Virus record (IMG/VR): IMGVR_UViG_3300046491_000453
Coordinates: 1-27,000 of that record
Length of the DNA stretch: 27,000 nt
DNA from: a virus
Direction: 5' to 3' (one strand)
This document shows, in pieces, positions 13,983 through 21,580 of the stretch (positions within the stretch are counted from its first letter, which is position 1; every line of letters starts with the position of its first letter). The position numbers and the translations under genes were made by a program. The notes below the pieces were generated by a model. It had not been told where the DNA came from. It made no database searches and saw only the letters and a program-made list of their open reading frames with translations.

Positions 13983-14687
13983 ATGAATACAGATACCAAC
14001 CTGAATGAAATCAACCTCGATGTAGCAATCGCCAATCAAGGCGGCATCAATCGATTCGCTGAAGAAGAAACACGCGGCGTTCGTGATCCACGAACTGGCC
14101 GACTGATGAAGCACACAGACTACGGCGACGACACGGGGCTGAACGTGAAATTCACCGTCGAATCGGTGTTTTCCAAGCGCGAGACGTATTTTGCTGGCGG
14201 CGTGCCCAAGTACATCGACATGGATTTCATCACGATCACGATACCGGGCAATCGCGATCTGATCGTACATGCGCCAGTGACCGACTTCTACGAATGGCGT
14301 TTTCCTTTGGAGTACGCGCAGTTTAAGCAAGGGCAAAGCGCGGTCGTGATGGGGACTCCATTGGACTTGTGGCCAGCTATGCAGCCGGCGCAAATCGCTG
14401 AGTTGAAGCATCACGGCATTCGTACGGTTGAACAGCTTGCCGACCTCTCGGACAGTTCAAGCGGCGTGTTGCGCGGCTTCTACGCCTGGAAGCACAAGGC
14501 CAAGCAGTTTTTGGAAGATGCGAAAGACAAGAATTCTACCGCTGTAGTGCGCGCCCAGATGGAAGAACAGGAAGCACGCCACAAGGCCGAACTCAAGGCG
14601 ATGGAAGATCGCTTCGCTGCCATGTTGGCGCAAGCGCTCCCGAAAGAATCCAAGAAGGCAAAACCAAATGAAGACGGCATCCACTAA
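13983..14687 (+). CDS. Conserved-looking virion-region protein (234 aa)
   Basis: A ribosome binding site AGGAG lies 7 nt before the start. The protein has an N-terminal mixed domain (about residues 1-115), then GTPLDLWPAMQPAQIAELKHHGIRTVEQLADLSD (residues of about 120-155), which reads like a helix-hairpin-helix-type element. A long charged coiled coil follows (about 180-220) and the C-terminus is basic. I associate this combination with an unnamed phage protein commonly found directly after capsid genes. It may be a head-completion or DNA-contact protein, but the role is not established. Its stop codon overlaps the next TAAATA motif. Confidence 0.62.
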   Translation: MNTDTNLNEINLDVAIANQGGINRFAEEETRGVRDPRTGRLMKHTDYGDDTGLNVKFTVESVFSKRETYFAGGVPKYIDMDFITITIPGNRDLIVHAPVTDFYEWRFPLEYAQFKQGQSAVVMGTPLDLWPAMQPAQIAELKHHGIRTVEQLADLSDSSSGVLRGFYAWKHKAKQFLEDAKDKNSTAVVRAQMEEQEARHKAELKAMEDRFAAMLAQALPKESKKAKPNEDGIH

Positions 14688-14690
14688 ATA
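14685..14690 (+). promoter_or_regulatory. TAAATA motif before the adaptor gene
   Basis: CACTAAATAAG, overlapping the stop codon of the upstream gene and 26 nt before the ATG at 14717. The CAC flank is shared with the copy at 17825. Confidence 0.38.
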
Positions 14691-14716
14691 AGGATTTAAC
14701 GAGGCGACACAACGAC

Positions 14717-15433
14717 ATGGTTCAGAAGACCCTTTTAGAGATCGCGAAGACGATCACCACTGAACTTGGATTTCCCGCACCGACAACTGTTGTGTCGTCT
14801 ACCGATACCAACATCTTGAAGCTGCTTGGCATGATGCAAGCCACTTGCGATGACTTGCTTCGCGAGTACGATTGGCAGGTTTTACAGAAGAGCTACACAT
14901 TTATCACGACTCCCGGAGTTGATAACTACGCGTTTCCAACCGACGAAGAGCGCTTCATCGGCAGTACGTTCTTTGACCAGAATAATCGCTGGCCAATGGT
15001 GGGGCCACTGACCGGGCCTGAGTGGGAGCAGGTCAAGGTTTCGCAGTTGGCTTCAAGCCCATTCACGCGCTATCGAATAATGAACAACCGGGTGTACCTG
15101 TATCCCGTGCCTGGATCGACGCCCTACACATTCGTCTACGAGTACATCAGCAATGCGTATTGCACCAGCAGCGCAGGCATTCCACAAAGCGCATTCCAGC
15201 AGGACAGCGACAAGATCGTTCTTGACCATCGTTGCGTGACCTATGGTGCGAAGCTGAAATGGCTCGCGAGTGTGAACATGGATACGACGGCTGCATTGGT
15301 CGATTACGCCCGCGCTTTGGAATACGCGAAAAGCACCGACACCGCGCCACGCCGCTTAAACATCGGCGGTGGCACTGGTGGCATTCCGTTGCTATCGACT
15401 GCCAACATTCCAGATACGGGCTTTGGTGCGTAA
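14717..15433 (+). CDS. Head-tail adaptor (connector) protein
   Basis: The 238-aa protein begins MVQKTLLEIAKTITTELG, with a following DTNILKLLGMMQATCDDLLREYDWQVL. This is the characteristic start of adaptor proteins of the P22 gp4 / SU10 type, which bind below the portal and seal the packaged head. The middle has a beta-rich insertion (YTFITTPGVDNYAFPTD, RVYLYPVPGSTPYTFVYEY), and the helical C-terminal part ends in a flexible Gly-rich tail. Its stop codon overlaps the next start codon (TAATG), so the nozzle protein is translationally coupled. The ribosome binding site is distant (GAGG about 13 nt upstream). Confidence 0.72.
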   Translation: MVQKTLLEIAKTITTELGFPAPTTVVSSTDTNILKLLGMMQATCDDLLREYDWQVLQKSYTFITTPGVDNYAFPTDEERFIGSTFFDQNNRWPMVGPLTGPEWEQVKVSQLASSPFTRYRIMNNRVYLYPVPGSTPYTFVYEYISNAYCTSSAGIPQSAFQQDSDKIVLDHRCVTYGAKLKWLASVNMDTTAALVDYARALEYAKSTDTAPRRLNIGGGTGGIPLLSTANIPDTGFGA

Positions 15434-17082
15434 TGGGAAAAACGTCATTCACGCCGCAACAGCGCAGCGCGCAGAACGTGCAGATGCCCGCCCCATTCCG
15501 AGGCATCAACACGCTCGATCCCTTGCAGTCCATGGACCCCAGCTACGGCTTAAGCATCCAGAATTTCGTCGCTACTAATCAGGGCTTGGCTGTACGACCT
15601 GGCTATCGCAAATGGGCGACTGGTTTACCGGGAACGGTTACTAGTCTGCTCACGTATCACGGACGTTTCAACGGTGCCAGCAGGTTGTTTGCATGCAGTG
15701 GTAGTGGCATCTACGACGTGACCAGCGGCGGCGTCGTGGGTGCGCCGGTGGTGTCTGGCCTCAGCGCAACGAACAGCTACTGGCAAAGCGTCGTGCAGAC
15801 GTACACGCAGGCATCAGCGAGCATCCTGATTGCAGTTAATGGCGCCGATGCACCGCGCCTGTATGACGGCTCCGTTTGGAAGACATGCACTCAGGTCGCA
15901 AGTCCAGCGGGTGTCGGCCAGTTCGCGGCAGCCGACGCCAATTCCAATCCAGTCAGCATCAGCAATTTCGTCGATGTCTTGCTGCATCAGCAGCGGCTGT
16001 GGTTTGTTGCGAACAATACGACTGTCGGCTACTACTGCGACATCGGTCAAGTCGGCGGGGCATTGCATCCGTTGGACTTCGGCCCATTCTTCCCTAACGG
16101 CGGCAAGTTGCAAAAGCTCGCAACGTGGACGATGGATAGCGGTGGATCGAGTGGCACGCAGGCGATGCTGGTCGGCGTTTCCGACAGGGGCGATGTCGTT
16201 GTTTTCCAAGGCACGAATCCAAGCGATGCAACGGCATGGACGATGATCGGCCAATACAAAATCGGTTCGCCAGTTGGCCGACGTTGCACTACACAGTATG
16301 AAGGCGATTTGCTCATCTTGACTCAAGATGGCTTGAACCCGATGAGCAAATACCTGCAAAGCGCACGCGTCGAAAGCTCATCGGCGCTCACGTACAAAAT
16401 TTCACCGACCATCAGCAATCTGGTTGCTTCGCTTTCCAATACTCCGGGCTTTGAAGCATCGGTGTATCCAGGTGTGAACGTGATGCTGTTGAACATTCCG
16501 CAAAGCCTGCAAGCTAATAATTTCCAGTTCTGCTTCAACACCATCACTCAGGGCTGGACTCAATTTACGGGCTGGCCTGCACAGTGCTACGGCCTATTCA
16601 ACGACGCCTTCTACTTCGGTGGTACGGGCTTCGTAGCACTTGCGTTCATCGGCTATCAGGACGGAGCCGACATCAATGGGGCAGGGGGCAACAACATCAT
16701 CGCCACGGCCATGACCGCGTTCAGCTCCATGGATGCAGCCTTCGGCAGTGGCGTCGTCAAGCACGTCAAGCAGGTCAAGCCGTTTCTGGTCACTGGCAGC
16801 TCAAGTCCGAACGTCTATGTGGGCGTTAACACGGACTTCGATCTGACTCCGATCATTGGCAGTGCGACCGTCAATCCGGCCACAGGTGCAGTCTGGGATA
16901 CCGCTAGATGGGATGACCCAAACACCACATGGGTAGGCAACCTCACTACTGTGAACCGTTGGACGGGTGTCTCGTCGTTCCCAGGTACGTATGTGGCGGT
17001 TACGGTATCCGTCAGTGCGACCGCCGACACTCTTTGGAGCGCGACAGATTTGCTAGTCGCGCCGGGTGGCCCCTTTGCCTAA
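15433..17082 (+). CDS. Tail-nozzle / tail-hub structural protein (gp10-like)
   Basis: The 549-aa product starts at the ATG that overlaps the adaptor stop codon; the frame is open 200 nt further upstream, inside the adaptor gene. It begins with PAPFRGINTLDPLQSMDPSYGLSIQNF and contains many beta-rich blades (SRLFACSGSGIYDV, DVLLHQQRLWFVANNTTVGYY, GDVVVFQGTNPSD, EGDLLILTQDG). This fits the beta-propeller tail-tube or nozzle proteins of short-tailed phages, equivalent in place to P22 gp10. The neighbouring adaptor supports this. It is probably the main short-tail component to which fibres attach. The family assignment is by pattern and position. Confidence 0.65.
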   Translation: MGKTSFTPQQRSAQNVQMPAPFRGINTLDPLQSMDPSYGLSIQNFVATNQGLAVRPGYRKWATGLPGTVTSLLTYHGRFNGASRLFACSGSGIYDVTSGGVVGAPVVSGLSATNSYWQSVVQTYTQASASILIAVNGADAPRLYDGSVWKTCTQVASPAGVGQFAAADANSNPVSISNFVDVLLHQQRLWFVANNTTVGYYCDIGQVGGALHPLDFGPFFPNGGKLQKLATWTMDSGGSSGTQAMLVGVSDRGDVVVFQGTNPSDATAWTMIGQYKIGSPVGRRCTTQYEGDLLILTQDGLNPMSKYLQSARVESSSALTYKISPTISNLVASLSNTPGFEASVYPGVNVMLLNIPQSLQANNFQFCFNTITQGWTQFTGWPAQCYGLFNDAFYFGGTGFVALAFIGYQDGADINGAGGNNIIATAMTAFSSMDAAFGSGVVKHVKQVKPFLVTGSSSPNVYVGVNTDFDLTPIIGSATVNPATGAVWDTARWDDPNTTWVGNLTTVNRWTGVSSFPGTYVAVTVSVSATADTLWSATDLLVAPGGPFA

Positions 17083-17554
17083 GCACGTGATCATTACCGA
17101 CCAGCGGCACGCGCCGTTGTTCCTGAAATGGATGCAGGAGCGCATTGGCTGCATCGGGGATTTTAATGCGAGCGATTGCAGGACGATCGCGCACTTGATC
17201 ATGCACGAGGATCGCGCACCAGAAATCCTCGCTGTCGTTGCCATCAACCGATGGAGCCCCTTCGCATGCGAGGGGAACATTGCAAGCAATGGCTCGCGTC
17301 GATGGCTTACCCGCGACTTCGCGTTCACGGTTTACGACTTCGTTTTCCGCCATGCAGGCAGGACCCGTTTCAACTTTACGGTGTCGGTAGATAACACGGC
17401 AGCAATCACCATGCACGAAAAATTAGGTCATGTCTACGCTGCGCGTCTGGAAGATGCGTTTGGCGAAAGCAAGGATGCGTTGATCTATGGATTGACGCGA
17501 AAACAATGGTTGACAGGCCCATGGTCAAAGCCTTCAAAACATCAGGAAAAATGA
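17066..17554 (+). CDS. GNAT-family N-acetyltransferase, phage tail-module type
   Basis: The 162-aa protein ends its core with VDNTAAITMHEKLGHVYAARLEDAFGESKDALIYGLTRKQW. This is the hallmark C-terminal part of phage GNAT proteins: the Asn-x-Ala-x-x-x-H-x-x-x-G turn followed by a strand and an R-x-x-W end. The GNAT family transfers acetyl groups from acetyl-CoA. The substrate here is unknown and might be a virion or host protein. The frame begins with GTG at 17066, overlapping the upstream gene by 17 nt. A second GTG at 17087 is also possible, and neither has a good ribosome binding site. Confidence 0.75.
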   Translation: MAPLPKHVIITDQRHAPLFLKWMQERIGCIGDFNASDCRTIAHLIMHEDRAPEILAVVAINRWSPFACEGNIASNGSRRWLTRDFAFTVYDFVFRHAGRTRFNFTVSVDNTAAITMHEKLGHVYAARLEDAFGESKDALIYGLTRKQWLTGPWSKPSKHQEK

Positions 17555-17555
17555 A

Positions 17556-17783
17556 ATGGGCCAAGGCACATCAACACCACCAGAACCGGCAGCACCAGCA
17601 ACGGCTGCAAAAAGTACGTCGGCATTGAACGACAACCAAATGAAGGCGATAACGATGATCTTGTCGCAGTTGGGTAAAGGCGGCGGCGCAATGCCAGTCG
17701 GGTCGCAGCAGCAAGCCCGACCAGCAATGCAGACGCAAACGGTGCAAGGCGGCACGATGTTCAATCCGAGTCAGCAGCGGTAA
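17556..17783 (+). CDS. Unrecognised 75-aa low-complexity protein
   Basis: It starts one base after the GNAT stop codon, with AGGA about 9 nt upstream. The first 20 residues are Pro/Ala/Thr-rich and probably disordered. A short helix follows (LNDNQMKAITMILSQLGKG), then a Gln/Gly-rich tail ending MFNPSQQR. It resembles small, disordered virion-associated proteins found near ejection genes. Family unknown. Confidence 0.55.
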   Translation: MGQGTSTPPEPAAPATAAKSTSALNDNQMKAITMILSQLGKGGGAMPVGSQQQARPAMQTQTVQGGTMFNPSQQR

Positions 17784-17824
17784 TTCATTTGTCGGCGACG
17801 ACAGGAAGGAGTGGCATCACCCAC

Positions 17825-17830
17825 TAAATA
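17825..17830 (+). promoter_or_regulatory. TAAATA motif before the 387-aa gene
   Basis: CACTAAATAGC, 33 nt before the ATG at 17864 and 41 nt after the previous stop codon. Here the TAA is not a used stop codon, so the motif is not a by-product of one. Confidence 0.45.
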
Positions 17831-17863
17831 GCAACTGAACACACATTATGGAAGGACGCACAG

Positions 17864-19027
17864 ATGTCCAAAGGATCAGCACCACCAGCACCGGATTACA
17901 CAGGTGCAGCGCAAGCGACTGCCGCAGGCAACGCACAGAATTTAGCCGCCCAAACGGCAGCTAACCGTCCCGACCAATACACACCTTGGGGTTCATCCAC
18001 CTGGACAAGTACCAAAAATGCTGACGGAACTGATAAGTGGACGCAGAACTTATCATTGACGCCGCAAGAACAAGCGGCTTTGAACTCGCAGCAGCAAATT
18101 CAGCAAAACCAGTCGTCATTGGCTACGACCCTACAGCATCAAGTTGCTAACCAGATGGCGAACGGCTACAAGCCGCCTGACATGTCTTCCTATTTGGGTG
18201 GTGTAGGTGGAGTCAATAGCAATTTCCAAAACTTCAATCCGCCTTCTGGTCAGGTAAAAACCGATCCGAGCGCGTACACGGCGGCATCAGGGAACGTCAA
18301 TCTGAATGCGCCCAAGTATGATCAGGCGACAGCGGATGCAGGAACCCAAGCAGCCTACAAGGCAGCGACTGGCTTGCTTACCGATGGATGGCAGCAAGAC
18401 CAAAACAATCTCGATTCCAAACTGCGTATGCAGGGTCTTACGCCGGGAACCGAAGCGTACAACAACGCGATGCAGAACACGTTGCGCGTTCAAGGCCAGC
18501 AGCAAGACCAGTTGGCGAATCAAGCTGTCGTTACCGGCAATCAGCTCGCTAACAACAATTACGCGTCAGCGCTGGCTGGCTATCAGGCGGGCAACTCGGC
18601 ACAAAATCAAGCCTACTCGCAAGGACTGAGCAGCTTCGATGCAGCCAATGCGGCAAATGGTCAAGCCTACAGTCAGGCACTTGGGACATACGGCGTAAAC
18701 CAGCAAGCTATTCAAAACAGCAATGCTGCCCAGCAGCAGTCCTATTCCCAGGCGATGCAGAAATACCAAACTGCTTACGCAAATGCATACCAGGACTACT
18801 TGCAGCCGTTGAACAGCATGAATGCTGTGATGTCTGGACAGCAGGTTAACGCGCCAACGATGCCTGGCTTTGCGTCGTCGGGTTACTCGCCCGGTGCGGA
18901 TTATTCGGGAGCAGCCAGCGCGACAGGACAATACAACTCTGGTGTCGCTGCACAAAACAGTGCGAATGCGAGTTCGACCATGGGTGGCGTGGGCGCGCTG
19001 GCGATGGCGGCGGCGGTCGCATTCTAA
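17864..19027 (+). CDS. Probable internal virion (ejection) protein, Gln/Ala-rich
   Basis: The 387-aa protein has GGAAGGA before the start. It begins MSKGSAPPAPDYTGAAQATAAGNAQNLAAQ and contains PWGSSTWTSTKNADGTDKWTQNLSLTPQEQAAL, a pattern I associate with a protein found beside ejection genes of many short-tailed phages. Residues of about 200-310 carry imperfect repeats of the type QAYSQ-L-x-x-Y within a Gln/Asn/Ala-rich helical stretch. The last 20 residues are Ala/Gly-rich and hydrophobic (STMGGVGALAMAAAVAF), which could insert in a membrane during DNA delivery. The stop codon overlaps the next start (TAATG). Confidence 0.62.
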   Translation: MSKGSAPPAPDYTGAAQATAAGNAQNLAAQTAANRPDQYTPWGSSTWTSTKNADGTDKWTQNLSLTPQEQAALNSQQQIQQNQSSLATTLQHQVANQMANGYKPPDMSSYLGGVGGVNSNFQNFNPPSGQVKTDPSAYTAASGNVNLNAPKYDQATADAGTQAAYKAATGLLTDGWQQDQNNLDSKLRMQGLTPGTEAYNNAMQNTLRVQGQQQDQLANQAVVTGNQLANNNYASALAGYQAGNSAQNQAYSQGLSSFDAANAANGQAYSQALGTYGVNQQAIQNSNAAQQQSYSQAMQKYQTAYANAYQDYLQPLNSMNAVMSGQQVNAPTMPGFASSGYSPGADYSGAASATGQYNSGVAAQNSANASSTMGGVGALAMAAAVAF

Positions 19028-19782
19028 TGGCAAACGTGGACTTCAACTTCGTGATCGATGCCCATAAGCGCATCGCTGTTCAGTTCAGCGGTGGCCGCGA
19101 TAGCTTGGCTTTGCTGCTTGCCTTGCGCCCGTATTGGGATCGCATCACGGTCTACTACACGAACAGCGGCGACGCGTATCCAGAAACCCAAGCACTCATC
19201 GACGCGGTGAAAAACGTCGTGCCGCACTTCGTTGAAATTATGGGGCGCGTTAACGAGGTTCATGAGCAGATGGGCTGGCCCAGTGATGTCATGCAGCCGG
19301 GTACTGGCTTTCAGTTTGCCCGCGAAGACATTGACGGCTATGTGCCGCTGATCGACCGCCACAACTGCTGCTACCACTCGATTATGGTTCCCATGCACGA
19401 GCGCATGAAAGCTGACGGCATCACGTTGCTGATGCGCGGACAGCGTGATCAAGATAGCACCAAAAGCCATGTCGTGAATGGATCGGTAATCGAAGGCATC
19501 CAACTGCTATTTCCGATAGCCCATTGGACAACGGCAGATGTCGAAAAGTGCATAGTGGATCACGGCATTCCGCTGCCGCCGTTCTATGCCGCAGGTATGA
19601 CATCCACGCCCGACTGTATGCGCTGCACGGCATGGCTTGAACACGGTGCCCATAAATACCTTGCAGTGAACCATCCAGAAGTTGCGTCCGAAGTGAATGC
19701 GCGTCTGATAAAAATAAGAGTGGTCGTTGAGCCGTTTATTCGTCGTCTCAATGTAGCACAGGAGACATTGAATGACAAATAA
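19027..19782 (+). CDS. PP-loop ATPase of the PAPS-reductase / DndC-like family
   Basis: Residues 21-26 are SGGRDS, the ATP-binding PP-loop shared by PAPS/APS reductases and related ATP pyrophosphatases. A double cysteine C114-C115 and a C197-M-R-C200 pair, 81 residues apart, match the CC-x(about 80)-CxxC arrangement that binds an iron-sulfur cluster in APS reductases and related enzymes. The C-terminal catalytic Cys motif of sulfonucleotide reductases (ECGLH-like) is absent, with no Cys after residue 200. A sulfur-transfer or nucleotide-modifying role (as in DndC-like proteins) therefore seems likelier than sulfate reduction. Such genes recur in the late regions of several short-tailed phages, with unproven roles. 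The start is coupled to the previous stop codon, and the gene overlaps the next by 11 nt. Confidence 0.82.
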   Translation: MANVDFNFVIDAHKRIAVQFSGGRDSLALLLALRPYWDRITVYYTNSGDAYPETQALIDAVKNVVPHFVEIMGRVNEVHEQMGWPSDVMQPGTGFQFAREDIDGYVPLIDRHNCCYHSIMVPMHERMKADGITLLMRGQRDQDSTKSHVVNGSVIEGIQLLFPIAHWTTADVEKCIVDHGIPLPPFYAAGMTSTPDCMRCTAWLEHGAHKYLAVNHPEVASEVNARLIKIRVVVEPFIRRLNVAQETLNDK

Positions 19783-21580
19783 CTGGTTCGGCGGTTCCTC
19801 TACGCCATCTGATCCGAGTACGTTTAATTACGACGTTGAAGCGCAAAAGTTGGCGCGACAGCGGCAAGCTGCTCAGGCATTACAGGCATTGGGCGCGCAG
19901 TCCAATCAAGGGCAGTTCATCAAGAGCGGCGACTTTACTGGCTTCGCAGCTGGCAATACGGTTGGCTCCACACTTGCCCGTATCCTCGCAGGTGCTCTCA
20001 GTGTTAAGGCAAATGACGCAGCCGACGATAAGCAAAAACAACTCACGCAGGATTCGCAAGATGCATTGACCTGGGCAATGGACCCCAAGAACTCGCCAGC
20101 CGGTCAACGTGCTGCCGCAGAACAGACGCAAAGAGAAGCAGATGCAGAGCTTCAACGCGAAGCGAATCGCACGCTTCAAGGCGGCGAGCGTATCGACCCG
20201 AATGCGGATCAATCACCTGATGTGCAGACCTTTGCAGTCGATACGCCGAGCACCACCATTATTCCACTAGCAAAGGCAGCAGCTACGGCGCTTGGATCGA
20301 AAACAGGTGCCGGGGCAGGTGCAGCGATGCCTGCCGCGAATGTGCCGACAGGGCCAGCGCAAACAGTTACAGGTGGGCCGCAAAGTTTCGGATCAGGCAG
20401 CGGCTTGTCGCGCAAGCTTGGCCCATCGACTAATCTGCCGACAGGTGCTAGTGGTGGCCTAAGCCCAGACGACATTGCGACTGCTGCAAAATTATTCGGT
20501 GGCGGTTCGCCATCGCCAGCTCCGGCACCAGCACCAGTAGGCAATGTGCGTGGCACGTCACAGAACGTCACCAGTGCGATTACACCAGTCCCTTCAGCTC
20601 CTATTCAAGCTCCGATGCCCGCGCAAAGCCAAGCGTCTATGCCGCAGCCGCAAATGGCAGCACCACCAGCGCCACAGCCCCAGCAGGAGCCAACAGCTCC
20701 AATCGGTGATCCACGTTCCATGATTGATCAGGCTGTCGCCAATGCGCAGCCGACACAAGCTGACCAGATCGCGCAACTACAAGCCATTGCCCGCACTGGT
20801 CCGATGGGTCAGCAGATGGCAACGGCACAAATGAATGCAATGTTCGGCAGCAAAGTTGGCCGCTACAAAACGACTGTCATGGCTGATCCGGTTAACGGCG
20901 GCTTTATTCAAGTCACGGAAGATTCAGCAACTGGCGCAACGCAGCATCAGCGCATTGGTGGTGGTGGCGACAAGATCGTTACAGGGCAAACCACAGACGA
21001 ACGCGGCAATCGCCTGAACGTACACAAAGACGGCAGCACATCAGCAATGCTCGATGGCAGCGGCAAGCCGGTCGTTGATTCCAGCGTCGTTGCCCGCAAT
21101 GACGAGCAGACAGCGAAGATCGGCGCCGCCGTTCAGTCGAATGCAAATGCGTTGGCAGCAATTGATACGGCCTTGGCGCGAAACAAGCGAATCGAGGAAC
21201 TATACGACTCGACAGAGACAGGCGTAGTGGCGGGCCATCTGCCTAACTGGACACCGGGCCGTCAAGAGCTAAACGCATTGCTTGCGCAGGACTTGTTCTC
21301 CGAAACGCGGAATGCATTAGCGGGTGCCGGTGATGCTGGCGGCGCTCCACGTATGGCCCAAAGCGAGTTTCAGTACATGCGCGATAACGGCGGCTTGAAG
21401 CAGACAACCGACGCGAAGGCGGCGAAGAACATTATCGCCAGCATGAACGAGCAGTTGCTTAGACAAAAGCAGGCATTGCAGGATCACGCGGCAAGATTGC
21501 AGACCACGGCTCCAGGTGCGGCGGCTGCTGTTCCGGGTCGCGGCCAACAAGTTAGCGCCGCACAATACGGGTTCAAATAA
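19772..21580 (+). CDS. Probable large internal virion (ejection) protein
   Basis: The 602-aa product has the ribosome binding site AGGAGA, located inside the end of the PP-loop gene. It has an N-terminal helical region (ARQRQAAQALQALGAQ), a glycine/alanine segment FAAGNTVGSTLARILAGALSV that could contact membranes, and a long Pro/Ala/Gln-rich low-complexity middle (about residues 170-320). The C-terminal helical part contains MAQSEFQYMRDNGGLKQTTDAKAAKNIIASMNEQL. Large helical proteins with flexible linkers next to a transglycosylase gene are typical of the set injected with DNA by short-tailed phages. The stop codon overlaps the next start (TAATG). Confidence 0.6.
   Translation: MTNNWFGGSSTPSDPSTFNYDVEAQKLARQRQAAQALQALGAQSNQGQFIKSGDFTGFAAGNTVGSTLARILAGALSVKANDAADDKQKQLTQDSQDALTWAMDPKNSPAGQRAAAEQTQREADAELQREANRTLQGGERIDPNADQSPDVQTFAVDTPSTTIIPLAKAAATALGSKTGAGAGAAMPAANVPTGPAQTVTGGPQSFGSGSGLSRKLGPSTNLPTGASGGLSPDDIATAAKLFGGGSPSPAPAPAPVGNVRGTSQNVTSAITPVPSAPIQAPMPAQSQASMPQPQMAAPPAPQPQQEPTAPIGDPRSMIDQAVANAQPTQADQIAQLQAIARTGPMGQQMATAQMNAMFGSKVGRYKTTVMADPVNGGFIQVTEDSATGATQHQRIGGGGDKIVTGQTTDERGNRLNVHKDGSTSAMLDGSGKPVVDSSVVARNDEQTAKIGAAVQSNANALAAIDTALARNKRIEELYDSTETGVVAGHLPNWTPGRQELNALLAQDLFSETRNALAGAGDAGGAPRMAQSEFQYMRDNGGLKQTTDAKAAKNIIASMNEQLLRQKQALQDHAARLQTTAPGAAAAVPGRGQQVSAAQYGFK

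Noticed and set aside
15814-16359. 181-codon minus-strand open frame inside the tail-nozzle gene
   Set aside because: Antisense frame without start signals; the sense gene is complete.
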